A program made the position numbers and the translations under genes. 25,864 bases of DNA from positions 1-25,864 of the forward strand of contig JARKOV010000148.1 in the NCBI GenBank assembly GCA_029975965.1, written 5' to 3'. Below the pieces are notes generated by a model. That model worked only from the letters and a program-made list of their open reading frames with translations. It was not told where the DNA came from and ran no database searches. The stretch comes from Anaerolinea sp. (lineage in GTDB: Bacteria > Chloroflexota > Anaerolineae > Anaerolineales > Anaerolineaceae). Shown piece by piece: positions 14,866 through 22,376 of this stretch. Every line of letters begins with the position of its first letter. Position 1 is the stretch's first letter.

Positions 14866-15726
14866 ATGAAAGCGTTTGAAGTAACCGCATCCGAGATCCA
14901 GAACCACCGGCTGACTCCGGAGCATCTCGAGTACGCTACCCGCGCTGTGCGTGAGGATGGGTACGTGATTCTGCTCAAGCTGCTCGACCCGGCGATCATG
15001 AAAATCCTCGCCGATAAGATGATCGAGGACGTTGAGGAGATTCTCGCTCGCAAGGATGCTCCGTTCAATTGGAACCGGGGCAATGTCCAACAAGACCCTC
15101 CGCCGATCCCGCCCTACCTTTTTCGGGACGTGATGGCGAACGACATCGTCATCTCGGTGACCAAGTCGATCCTGGGGAACGGGCTGAAGAACGCTTTCTA
15201 CAGCGGAAACAACGCCCTTCCCCGCTCAACCAACCGCCAGCCCGTCCACGCGGATATGGGGCAGCTCTGGCCAAACCTGGAAGTTGCCACGCCGGCGTAC
15301 GCCCTGGTCGTCAACGTGCTCCCGGTGGACGTCTCGCCCGAAAACGGCAGCACCGAGATCTGGCCCGGCACCCACACCGACACCTCGGTTGCCATCCAGG
15401 ACGGCGACATCAAAATCGAAGCAGAGCACCTCGAAGCCCAGCGCCGTAAATCGCCGCCGATCCAATACACCGCGCCGGCCGGCAGCGTGGTCATCCGCGA
15501 TATGCGCATGTGGCACGCCGGCATGCCCAATCACACCGACCGCGCCCGCCCGATGATCGCCATGATTCACTACGTGAGCTGGTGGAGCGCCCTGGAGCCG
15601 CTCACCTTCCCCAAAGGCACCGAGAGCATCTTCGAGCACCCCGACCTGCACACCGTGGCCAACTTCGTGGAAGGCGAGATCGACTACCTGCACCGCAACG
15701 AAGCCTACGAATTCCAGGAAAAGTAG
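14866..15726 (+). CDS. Phytanoyl-CoA dioxygenase-family Fe(II)/2-oxoglutarate oxygenase
   Basis: A 286-residue protein with the iron facial triad His128-x-Asp130 (PVHADMGQ) and distal His217 (RMWHAGMPN), followed by a 2-oxoglutarate-binding arginine at 226 or 228. Family members hydroxylate or oxidatively demethylate small molecules and need oxygen, which is unexpected next to corrinoid methyltransferases that usually work without it. The chosen ATG at 14866 has GGAGG 4 bases upstream. The alternative ATG at 14854 overlaps the kinase stop but would put the ribosome site inside the gene. It is last in the run of tightly packed genes and is followed by strong hairpins, so it probably ends the operon. 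Substrate unknown. Confidence 0.87.
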   Translation: MKAFEVTASEIQNHRLTPEHLEYATRAVREDGYVILLKLLDPAIMKILADKMIEDVEEILARKDAPFNWNRGNVQQDPPPIPPYLFRDVMANDIVISVTKSILGNGLKNAFYSGNNALPRSTNRQPVHADMGQLWPNLEVATPAYALVVNVLPVDVSPENGSTEIWPGTHTDTSVAIQDGDIKIEAEHLEAQRRKSPPIQYTAPAGSVVIRDMRMWHAGMPNHTDRARPMIAMIHYVSWWSALEPLTFPKGTESIFEHPDLHTVANFVEGEIDYLHRNEAYEFQEK

Positions 15727-15818
15727 CCGCGCCAACTCTTTGTTAACCAGAAACTTGACTCACCCCGAATTTAATCTTTCATAAGCGCGTTGAATCGAAT
15801 AATCCCCACCCCCTGTAA

Positions 15819-15840
15819 TCCCCCGCCCCAAGGCGGGGGA
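15819..15840 (+). terminator. GC hairpin ending the main cluster
   Basis: TCCCCCGCC pairs with GGCGGGGGA around a CCAA loop, a perfect nine-pair stem 93 bases after the dioxygenase stop codon. The following bases are AAACC rather than a T run, so it is a terminator candidate of moderate quality. Confidence 0.5.
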
Positions 15841-15846
15841 AACCTG

Positions 15847-15898
15847 GTGAAAAACAGGCAACTGGGGCGCGAACGCGCCCCAGTTGCCTGTTTTTCAC
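15847..15898. terminator. 52-base perfect palindrome
   Basis: Arms 15847-15871 and 15874-15898 are exact reverse complements (25 pairs) with only AA between them. The right arm ends in CTGTTTTTCAC, so on the plus strand the stem runs into a T5 tract as in an intrinsic terminator; the left arm has the matching A5, making it bidirectional. Its right end overlaps the first nine bases of repeat copy 2. Confidence 0.65.
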
Positions 15899-15994
15899 GA
15901 TCTTCTCCCCTTCACCGTTTCGGGGAAGGGGACGGGGGATGGGGTTCTTCGATATGAAATACCCCGAATATTAAATTCGGGATGTTTCATGTTT
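15890..15994 (+). repeat. Dispersed 105-base repeat, copy 2
   Basis: This is the counterpart of 291-395, in the same orientation and about 90% identical by hand alignment. Here the first hairpin is longer: TCCCCTTC/GAAGGGGA plus an inner CCG/CGG. The second hairpin has CCCGAAT/ATTCGGG inside ATGAAAT/GTTTCAT. Bases that differ from copy 1 in the outer stem change on both sides, so the stem is kept. Both copies lie about 50-130 bases upstream of a plus-strand gene. Confidence 0.75.
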
Positions 15995-16042
15995 CCTGTA
16001 GAATCATCCTATCCTCACCAGAAAGCCAGCGGTTTTCTTGAA

Positions 16043-16876
16043 ATGAGACTTGGCATCAATTCTTACACCTTCATGTGGAGCATCGGCTTCAAAGGCCCCA
16101 ACCCGGCCTACCCCGACGCCGAAGCCAGGCCCGCCAATCCGCTCACCCCGCTCGGACTGCTCGAGAAAGCGCGCGAGCTGGGAGTATCCCTCGTCCAGAC
16201 CGGCCCCAACCTCCAATTTCACGACGAGTCCGAGCTTGATGGCTTTATCCAGGCTGCCCAGGCCTGGGGAATCGCGCTCGAGCTGGGCACGCGCGGCCTG
16301 GATTACGAACACCTGGTCGGGCAGGTAGCCTTGGCACAACGCATGGGTGCGACCTTGATCCGCACGCTGCCCGAGGTCAAGGGCGTCTATGCGACCGACG
16401 CCCGCCAGATGCTGTCCAGCCTGCGCCAGGTATTGCCCGTGCTGGAGCGCGAGGGCGTGCGGCTGGCCATCGAAAATGGGCGCACGCCGGCTGCCGGGCT
16501 GAGCGCCGCGCTGGACGAGATCGGCAGCCCCTGGGTGGGGGTCGTCCTCGACATGGTCAATTCTTTGGCCGTCCCCGAAGGCTGGAAGTACGTCACCGGG
16601 CATCTCGCCCGCCACACGATGTGCGTGCACTACAAGGATTTCACCATCCGCCGCGAATGGCACATGATGGGCTTTCTTTGCGAAGGGACCCCCGCCGGGC
16701 AGGGCATGGTCGAGCCAGATTGGCTCTTCGAGACTCTCAAAGCCTCGCCCCACGATTTTAACGTGTTGATCGAGTTGTGGCCGCCGCCGCAAGCTTCGCT
16801 GGAGGACACCATCGCCCTGGAGCAACAATGGGCGCGCGAGAGCGTGGCGTTTCTGCGGGGATTCATCGCTGAGTGA
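16043..16876 (+). CDS. Sugar phosphate isomerase/epimerase family TIM-barrel protein
   Basis: A 277-residue protein of the xylose isomerase-like/AP endonuclease 2 barrel superfamily. It opens with the usual first strand (MRLGINSYTF), then shows successive barrel strands: SLVQTGPNLQF, IALELGTRG, RLAIENGRT (metal-site Glu), WVGVVLDMVNS (metal-site Asp), MCVHYKDF (His and Lys-Asp near the metal), and LIELWPP (final Glu). These metal ligands argue for an active isomerase, epimerase or 3-keto-sugar enzyme. The start at 16043 matches the family N-terminus, although no good ribosome site precedes it; upstream in-frame ATGs lie inside the repeat. It lies past the terminator hairpins but on the same strand as the sugar cluster, so its link to it is by position only. 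Confidence 0.87.
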   Translation: MRLGINSYTFMWSIGFKGPNPAYPDAEARPANPLTPLGLLEKARELGVSLVQTGPNLQFHDESELDGFIQAAQAWGIALELGTRGLDYEHLVGQVALAQRMGATLIRTLPEVKGVYATDARQMLSSLRQVLPVLEREGVRLAIENGRTPAAGLSAALDEIGSPWVGVVLDMVNSLAVPEGWKYVTGHLARHTMCVHYKDFTIRREWHMMGFLCEGTPAGQGMVEPDWLFETLKASPHDFNVLIELWPPPQASLEDTIALEQQWARESVAFLRGFIAE

Positions 16877-17205
16877 TGCTACGATCCTGAAGCCGACCGA
16901 AACTTAACGACTTTTAGCCTCCGAGGGTGACCATCCAGTTGGACGGTTTCCCATTGACGATCGCCTTTGGGAAGGAAATGGACGCGCCGCGCCTCGAGAT
17001 GGGCGAGTTCCGATAATTTTTCGAATTCTGGGGAGCACTTCGCACCAGCGCGCTATTAAATCCGGATAATGTATGGTAAACCCTGAGCAATTGGCAGGTT
17101 GTCTTTGCTTGCGTCATGCGTCTTTTAACCAAAATTAATCTCAACTAAACATATTTCTAACAAGCCTCTGGTATCGTTTGGATAACAACAAAAAAAGGTA
17201 TCAGC
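16877..17205. other. Intergenic region with a possible gene remnant
   Basis: This 329-base gap has no convincing intact gene. A 32-codon plus-strand frame between stops (16918-17016) reads like protein (TIQLDGFPLTIAFGKEMDAP is part of it) and could be the tail of a decayed gene, but it has no start or family match I can name. The second half (about 17100-17205) is AT-rich and should hold the protease promoter; I cannot place its -35 and -10 boxes with confidence. Confidence 0.4.
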
Positions 17206-18426
17206 ATGGGCACAAAGACCAAAATTTTCGTTGGGCTGATTATTCTCACCTTGCTTGGGCTCCTGCTGGTCGCTTGCGTGGCGCTTTACAGCGTGCGCGA
17301 TGCGCTGCTGCCAGTGGCGGTGACCGTCACCCCCAGCTTGCCTCTCTCTACGAACCCGCCATCCGCCACGCCTACACCATCCACACAGATCGGCCTGCCC
17401 ATGGTCGCATCCGATCTGGAGGCACAGATCATCCAGGTCTACGACACGGCCGGGAAATCGGTGGTGAACATCACCTCCAAGGCATACGTTTATAATCGCT
17501 TCCTCGGCCAGTTGCCCCAAGAAGGCACCGGGTCGGGTTTCATTTATGACAACCGGGGACACATCGTCACCAACTACCATGTCATCGAAGGCGCCGACGA
17601 ATTGATTGTCACCCTGGCCGGCGGCGACGAGTTCCAGGCGCGGGTCGTTGGCACCGATCCGAGCAATGACCTGGCCGTCCTGGAGATCGACGCTGCCGGC
17701 AGCCTGCCGCCCGCCCTGCCCCTGGCCGATTCGGACGCCTTGCGCGTGGGCCAGTTCGTCGTCGCCATCGGCACTCCCTTTGGGCTCGACCAGACCCTCA
17801 CCACCGGCGTGGTCAGCGCGCTCGGCCGGGTGATCGAAAGCCCGGAGGCGAACCAGTTCATCGGCGAGGTGATCCAAACCGATGCAGCGATAAACCCCGG
17901 CAATTCAGGCGGTCCCTTGCTCGATCTGAACGGCGCGGTGATCGGGGTCAACTCGCAAATTCTCAGCACCAGCGGCAGCTCGGCGGGTGTGGGCTTTGCC
18001 ATCAGCGCCAACACCGTGAGGCGCGTTGTCCCTGAGTTGATCGCCAACGGTAGCTACCCCCATCCCTGGTTGGGCATCGAGACGATCGACCTGGATGCTT
18101 ACACCCTGGCGGTGCTGCGCGAGGTAGGAATGAAGTCGCCGGTGGAATGCGGCGTGATGGTGGTGGGATTCGAAGACAATTCTAGCGCCAGGACCGCCGG
18201 CCTGAGCAGCGGAAGGCAGCGGGTGCGAATCGGGCCGTATATCTTCCCTGTGGACGGCGACATCATCACCGCAATCGACGGTGTCCCGGTCGCCAAGATG
18301 GAAGACCTGACCATCTACCTTGAGCTGAACACACAGATAGGCGACACCGTCGAGTTGACCTTCTACCGGGATGGCACTCAGCGGACTCTGCCGGTCGAAG
18401 TGACCGCGCGACCGGTCAACCGGTGA
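17206..18426 (+). CDS. HtrA/DegP-type serine protease with PDZ domain
   Basis: A 406-residue envelope protease for damaged or misfolded extracytoplasmic proteins. Residues 7-30 are hydrophobic and contain an LVAC lipobox-like site (Cys24), so it is either membrane-anchored or a lipoprotein. A Thr/Pro/Ser-rich linker (40-62) follows. The trypsin-like domain has His125 (TNYHVIEG), Asp155 (SNDLAVLEI) and Ser234 (GNSGGPL), a complete triad. One PDZ domain covers about 288-400 (PWLGIETIDL, GDIITAIDGVPV). An AAGG-type ribosome site precedes the ATG. It seems to be a single gene converging on the mtaB-like gene. One PDZ places it closer to the DegS/HhoA/DegQ-short architecture than to two-PDZ DegP. 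Confidence 0.92.
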   Translation: MGTKTKIFVGLIILTLLGLLLVACVALYSVRDALLPVAVTVTPSLPLSTNPPSATPTPSTQIGLPMVASDLEAQIIQVYDTAGKSVVNITSKAYVYNRFLGQLPQEGTGSGFIYDNRGHIVTNYHVIEGADELIVTLAGGDEFQARVVGTDPSNDLAVLEIDAAGSLPPALPLADSDALRVGQFVVAIGTPFGLDQTLTTGVVSALGRVIESPEANQFIGEVIQTDAAINPGNSGGPLLDLNGAVIGVNSQILSTSGSSAGVGFAISANTVRRVVPELIANGSYPHPWLGIETIDLDAYTLAVLREVGMKSPVECGVMVVGFEDNSSARTAGLSSGRQRVRIGPYIFPVDGDIITAIDGVPVAKMEDLTIYLELNTQIGDTVELTFYRDGTQRTLPVEVTARPVNR

Positions 18427-18459
18427 TCCAACCGTCGCCCGCGCTCTAAACGCTTTGCT

Positions 18460-18480
18460 CCGTTCATTGCCCGGCAACGG
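18460..18480. terminator. Small bidirectional hairpin between convergent genes
   Basis: CCGTT and AACGG flank an inner TTGC/GCAA stem in the 56-base gap between the protease and mtaB-like stops. It is short and lacks T runs, so it is a weak candidate for a shared terminator. Confidence 0.3.
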
Positions 18481-18482
18481 GT

Positions 18483-19865
18483 TCAAGCAATCCCGTACTC
18501 CTCCAGGAGCACCTTTCCCCGATCCAGGCTGGGGCTGACCTGTCGGATCAACTCCCCCTCCTCGAGCGGGAGCGCGTCCGCGGCGCGGCTCAGCCGGTCC
18601 AACCAGCGCGTTTCGAGCTTCGAGAAGACCAGTTCGCCGCTCGCCCCAGCTGCCCGCAGGCGCTCCAGCGTGACCAGGGCTGCCCGCCGTGTCCGCAGGT
18701 AGGGAGTGGACTCGGCGACCATCTGCCCGGCCAGGTCGAGCACCACGTCGGGGCGCAGCACGTAGGCCTGCGGGTCGAAGCCGGCGTCGGAGAGCGCCCA
18801 CCAGTCGCGCAGCGTGCGCGCCGCCATGGCGCCTTGCGAGGCGGCGGTGTTCATCAGCCGCGTGGCGTAGACCAACTGCTCCAGCGAAACCACCGGAGCC
18901 ATCGCGCCGAGCAGGCGCACGTTGTTGACCGACTCGTTGCTCCACAGGTCCGGCACGGCCTTGGCGATGTTGCCCACCGGCGAGAGGTGCGCACAGGCCG
19001 CCTCGGCGCCTTCCAGGCTGATCGGACAGCCTGTGATCGCCTTGATGTAGGGACCTTCGTAGGCGCAATCCTTGTTGGGTCCAACCGCGCCCTGCTCGAA
19101 GGCTACCAGGCTGCGCGCCACGCTCATCACGCGGATCACCGCCGCCCACACGCGCGGGATGAACTTCTGCTCCGCCAGCACCATCGCTGTGTTGGCAAAG
19201 CCGCAGGCCGAGTCCCCCGCCGGCAGCGCGCCGAACTCACCGCCGATCGTCGCGATGCGCTCCCACAAGAAGGCCATATCGCGGCTGCCCAGCACTCCCA
19301 AAGCGAAGGCGGAGAGAGTCAGGTCACCGTTGAGAATCGCCTCATCGTGCACCTCTTTCCCGCCGGTTGACTCAATCGAGAGGAAATCCGCACCCGCTTT
19401 GGCGCACAGCTCAAAGCTGCGCAGCATCTGGGCGTAATGCTCGCCGCGGCGCATCTGCGGCGGGCGGGCAAACTCGCGCACGTCGTTGGGCGTCACGCGC
19501 AGCGCTGTCTTCATGGCATGTCTGGCCTGGGTCTCGCGGAGCGTCTCGCTCAGGATGCGCGTGATCTCCGCGCCCCACTCGGGCACCTGGGTCAGCTCGG
19601 GGAGCAGCTCGAACTCCACCACCAGCCCCGGGGCCGAGAGCTCAACCGCCCGGGTGCAGGCCTCGGTGATCATCTGGGTGTACTGCGCCCTCACTTCATC
19701 CATCGTCTCGGGAGCAATCGACATACCCGGCAGGGTGAAGTTCAGCTCCGGGTATACCACGCCGCCGCCGATGACCAGGCCGTTCGGCAAGCGCACCGGC
19801 CGAGGGCAAGCGCCGTAGATGAAATCGTCCAGTTTTGAGATCGCCAACGAGGTATAGCTAGCCAT
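18483..19865 (-). CDS. mtaB: Methanol:corrinoid methyltransferase, MtaB homologue
   Basis: A 460-residue protein, the usual MtaB length, that aligns along its whole length with archaeal and acetogen MtaB as I recall them: YTSLAISKLDDFIYGAC at the start, GGGVVYPELNFTLP, ADFLSIESTGGKE, GDSACGFANTAM, ECGAVGPGKDC-like FEQGAVGPNKDCAYE, and KAITGCPISLEG. The zinc ligands known from Methanosarcina barkeri MtaB (Glu164, Cys220, Cys269) are matched by Glu165, Cys221 and Cys267. The enzyme splits methanol and passes its methyl group to the corrinoid protein MtaC. No mtaC is next to it, which is unusual; in known operons mtaB and mtaC are adjacent. An AGGAG ribosome site precedes the ATG, and it has its own regulated promoter. 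A related O-demethylation substrate is possible. Confidence 0.88.
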   Translation of the reverse strand: MASYTSLAISKLDDFIYGACPRPVRLPNGLVIGGGVVYPELNFTLPGMSIAPETMDEVRAQYTQMITEACTRAVELSAPGLVVEFELLPELTQVPEWGAEITRILSETLRETQARHAMKTALRVTPNDVREFARPPQMRRGEHYAQMLRSFELCAKAGADFLSIESTGGKEVHDEAILNGDLTLSAFALGVLGSRDMAFLWERIATIGGEFGALPAGDSACGFANTAMVLAEQKFIPRVWAAVIRVMSVARSLVAFEQGAVGPNKDCAYEGPYIKAITGCPISLEGAEAACAHLSPVGNIAKAVPDLWSNESVNNVRLLGAMAPVVSLEQLVYATRLMNTAASQGAMAARTLRDWWALSDAGFDPQAYVLRPDVVLDLAGQMVAESTPYLRTRRAALVTLERLRAAGASGELVFSKLETRWLDRLSRAADALPLEEGELIRQVSPSLDRGKVLLEEYGIA

Positions 19866-19895
19866 AAAAAAACTCCTGAGGGATGGGGTGAATCC

Positions 19896-19924
19896 ATTCT
19901 ACAGGAGTATGACAACGTTGTCAA
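19896..19924 (-). promoter_or_regulatory. mtaB promoter with LacI-type operator over the -35 box
   Basis: On the minus strand a perfect TTGACA (19924-19919) and TAGAAT (19901-19896) are separated by 17 bases. The -35 box lies in TGACAACGTTGTCA (19910-19923), a perfect 14-base palindrome with the central CG typical of LacI-family operators. The promoter sits 31 bases upstream of the mtaB-like start codon and downstream of the MoaD-like gene, so mtaB is transcribed on its own. No LacI-family gene is in the window. Confidence 0.85.
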
Positions 19925-19958
19925 TCTGGTTGCAGGACGATATTTTAGCCTTTTTTAC

Positions 19959-20255
19959 CTACCCTCCGGCAATTGCTGCCACGACGATGAAGCGTTCCCG
20001 ACCATCGACCACCGCCTCCGGCAGAGGGGCGTCGGGAGACTCGAGCGACAAGTCCATTCCGCAGGCGAAATAACGGATAAAATCGCGCCGCTTGAGGGTT
20101 ATGTGGTCACGGATCGTGCCACGCAGCACGGGATGTTGCGCTTCGAGGGCATCTAGCAGCGCGCGCTGCGTCGCCGGCCCGTCGATCGCCAGTACCACTT
20201 CGCCGGTGGTGCCAGCCAACTGGCGCAACTGAGCAGGGAGCTGAACGCGGATCAT
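19959..20255 (-). CDS. MoaD/ThiS-family ubiquitin-like protein
   Basis: A 98-residue protein with a beta-grasp pattern and a C-terminal Ala-Ile-Ala-Gly-Gly end. MoaD, ThiS and related sulfur carriers need this exposed Gly-Gly to be activated as adenylate or thiocarboxylate. Internal features: [15 protein letters not shown] (first strand and helix), [14 protein letters not shown] (helix), [13 protein letters not shown] (last strand). Its start overlaps the stop of the beta-propeller gene by four bases, and I recall the same pairing in other genomes. It is therefore more likely a carrier or modifier linked to that partner than the molybdopterin synthase subunit; no moaE, moeB or thiF is nearby. 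Confidence 0.82.
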   Translation of the reverse strand: MIRVQLPAQLRQLAGTTGEVVLAIDGPATQRALLDALEAQHPVLRGTIRDHITLKRRDFIRYFACGMDLSLESPDAPLPEAVVDGRERFIVVAAIAGG

Positions 20256-21367
20256 GGGATGGTTTGCACCTCGACCGACAGGACTGCCGGCAGATTTTCA
20301 ACGATCGCCGTCCAGGTGTCACCGGAATCGGGGGAGACATATACCTGCCCGCCGGTCGTGCCGAAGTAAATGCCGCACGAATCCAGCGTGTCCACCGCCA
20401 TCGCGCTGCGCAGCACATTGACGTAACAATCTTGCTGCGGAAGCCCTTTGGTCAGCGCTTCCCACTCGTTCCCACCCGTCCGGCTGCGATACACGCGCAG
20501 CTTTCCTTCCGGTGGGTAATGCTCCATATCGCTCTTGATCGGCACCACGTAGACCGTTTCCGGCTCATGGGCGTGAACGGCGATGGGAAACCCAAAATCG
20601 CTGGGCAAATTCCCGCTGATCTCGCTCCACGATGCCCCCGCATCGTCGCTGCGCATCACGTCCCAGTGCTTCTGCATGAACAGCACGCCTGGGCGCGCAG
20701 GGTGCATGGCGAGGTTGTGCACGCAATGCCCAACCTCTTCCGTGGGGTCGGGAACCTCGTAAGCGAACCTCAAACCCTGGTTGATCGGCAGCCAGCTCTG
20801 CCCGCCGTCGTCCGTGCGGAACGCGCCGGCGGCCGAGATGGCGATGTACAGCCGGTTTGGGTTGCCGGGATCCTGCAGAATGGTGTGCAGGCACATCCCC
20901 CCGGCGCCCGGCCCCCACAGGTGACCCTTGGCGCTGCGCAGGGCGGGTAGCTCGTGCCAGGTCTGGCCGCCATCCGTGCTGCGGAACAGGGCCGCGTCCT
21001 CGACGCCGGCATACACCGTGTTGGGATCGTTCAACGAGGGCTCGAGATACCACACCCGCTTGAACTCCCACGGGTGCTGGCTTCCATCGAACCACTGGTG
21101 GGTGCCAGGCGCGCCTTCATAGGCAAACTGGTTGCCAACCGCTTCCCAGGTCTTGCCGCCATCGTTGGAGCGCTGAATCAACTGCCCAAACCATCCGGTG
21201 GACTGGGAGGCGTAGATGCGGTTCGGGTCAACCGGCGACCCCTTGAGGTGGTAGATCTCCCATCCGGCAAAGAGAGGCTCACTGACGGTCCATCGCTCGC
21301 GCTTCGCATCGGATGTCAGGACGAATGCGCCCTTGCGGGTGCCAACCAATACGCGTACATTGCTCAT
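20252..21367 (-). CDS. BNR/Asp-box beta-propeller protein (sialidase-like fold)
   Basis: A 371-residue protein with no signal peptide. Six Asp-box motifs (S/T-x-D-x-G-x-T/S-W) can be counted: [44 protein letters not shown] and SPDSGDTWT, consistent with a six- or seven-bladed propeller. It begins [20 protein letters not shown]. The sialidase catalytic arginine triad is not evident, so hydrolase activity should not be assumed. The start at 21367 has GGAG upstream; the frame stays open to 21574 but that extension is AT-rich leader. It is co-transcribed with the MoaD-like gene (ATGA overlap). The tight coupling to a sulfur-carrier-like protein suggests one shared but unknown task. Confidence 0.83.
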   Translation of the reverse strand: MSNVRVLVGTRKGAFVLTSDAKRERWTVSEPLFAGWEIYHLKGSPVDPNRIYASQSTGWFGQLIQRSNDGGKTWEAVGNQFAYEGAPGTHQWFDGSQHPWEFKRVWYLEPSLNDPNTVYAGVEDAALFRSTDGGQTWHELPALRSAKGHLWGPGAGGMCLHTILQDPGNPNRLYIAISAAGAFRTDDGGQSWLPINQGLRFAYEVPDPTEEVGHCVHNLAMHPARPGVLFMQKHWDVMRSDDAGASWSEISGNLPSDFGFPIAVHAHEPETVYVVPIKSDMEHYPPEGKLRVYRSRTGGNEWEALTKGLPQQDCYVNVLRSAMAVDTLDSCGIYFGTTGGQVYVSPDSGDTWTAIVENLPAVLSVEVQTIP

Positions 21368-21497
21368 GCTCGACTCCTTTTCGTGGGCAAGACCACGCAA
21401 CCGCCTGGCAATCTCGATCGCTAACAAAGGTTTTCCATTACCAGGCCAATCGCCGACTATCTTACCAAATATTATCCAGTTAATACAGACAAAAAAT

Positions 21498-21517
21498 GAA
21501 ACCCTTTGGGTGGTTTC
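21498..21517. promoter_or_regulatory. Inverted repeat upstream of the propeller gene
   Basis: GAAACC and GGTTTC are separated by 8 bases, 131 bases before the propeller gene start, in an AT-rich 284-base gap that otherwise shows nothing assignable. It could be an operator or the end of the upstream regulator transcript. Confidence 0.3.
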
Positions 21518-21651
21518 CAAGCCAGAGGTGAAAGAGCTCTTCTCTTCTACCCTCTGATCAGTTGCCAACTGCATTATAAGACAAATGTTCTATTAAATGC
21601 AAGGGGTTTTGTACGGATATCCGGCGATTCCCCCGGTTTACCAGCCGGCTG

Positions 21652-22350
21652 TCATGCCGCGGGTTTATGCTCGACAAAGATGAAACGCGCGGCCGCAGAG
21701 CCGAGCGTCACCTGCTCCCCACCGGTGTCAACCGTCAGGGTGTGGTTGAACGGCAGCACCTCGACCACCCGCACCTCTTTGCCCGGCACGATGCCGTGCT
21801 GGATCATAAAGGTCAGCAGCTCGGGGTTGTCCTCGGCAAACTCGTGGATGCGCCGGATCGTCGCCGTCCCCCCTGCGGAGATGTCGGCCAGGGGAGTCCA
21901 GTCGCGCGTGACATGCTCGAAGCCGGGAAACGGGTTGCCGTGCGGGCAGACCTTTGGGTTGCCCAGGCTTTCTGCCAGGCGCGCTTCCAGTTCTGGTGAG
22001 ATGGCATGCTCGATGTTATGGGCTTCATCGTGAGTGCGGTACAGCGGCACCTTGAGCACGCTGACCAGCAGCCACTCGACCAGCATGTGCCGGCGAATCA
22101 CCGAATAGGCCGCCTCCAGCCCGGTCGGGGTCAGGTGCACGCCCTTCCGCCCTCGGCCGGTCAACCAGTTGTCGCGCTCCATGCGCCGGAAGGTCATCGC
22201 CACCGTGGCCGGCGAGACGTTGAGCATCTCCGCCAGGCGGGCGGCGACGATCTCGCCGTAGTCCCGATCCATAACGTACATGGTCATCAGGTAATCCTCG
22301 ACGGTCGGGGTCGGGCGGCTCTGTTCTTCAGGCGGGTGAATTTTTGTCAT
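21652..22350 (-). CDS. DtxR/MntR-family metal-dependent transcriptional repressor
   Basis: A 232-residue regulator with the three-domain DtxR/IdeR layout. The winged helix (about 14-75) has VEDYLMTMYVM, SPATVAMTFRRMERDNW and GVHLTPTG. The dimerisation/metal domain follows, with His88, Glu92 (RRHMLVEWLL) and the cluster HDEAHNIEHAIS carrying His107, His111, Glu114 and His115. A CPHGNP motif (135-140) precedes an FeoA/SH3-like domain (about 150-232). At the position of DtxR Cys102 (iron type) this protein has His111, so metal choice between iron and manganese cannot be read off simply. It is divergent from an iron uptake operon whose promoter holds a matching operator, so Fe(II)-dependent repression is the likely role. 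There is no ribosome site: a short or absent leader is likely. Confidence 0.9.
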   Translation of the reverse strand: MTKIHPPEEQSRPTPTVEDYLMTMYVMDRDYGEIVAARLAEMLNVSPATVAMTFRRMERDNWLTGRGRKGVHLTPTGLEAAYSVIRRHMLVEWLLVSVLKVPLYRTHDEAHNIEHAISPELEARLAESLGNPKVCPHGNPFPGFEHVTRDWTPLADISAGGTATIRRIHEFAEDNPELLTFMIQHGIVPGKEVRVVEVLPFNHTLTVDTGGEQVTLGSAAARFIFVEHKPAA

Positions 22351-22376
22351 TTTCTATGAAATTTATCATAATATAC

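Larger units (their letters stand above)
15727..16042. other. Hairpin-rich intergenic region
   Basis: This 316-base gap has no gene. It holds a plain stretch (15727-15818), a nine-pair GC hairpin (15819-15840), a 52-base perfect palindrome (15847-15898), repeat copy 2 (15890-15994) and a short leader for the TIM-barrel gene. An open frame reaching back to 15884 in front of that gene is encoded by the repeat and is not credible protein. Confidence 0.65.
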
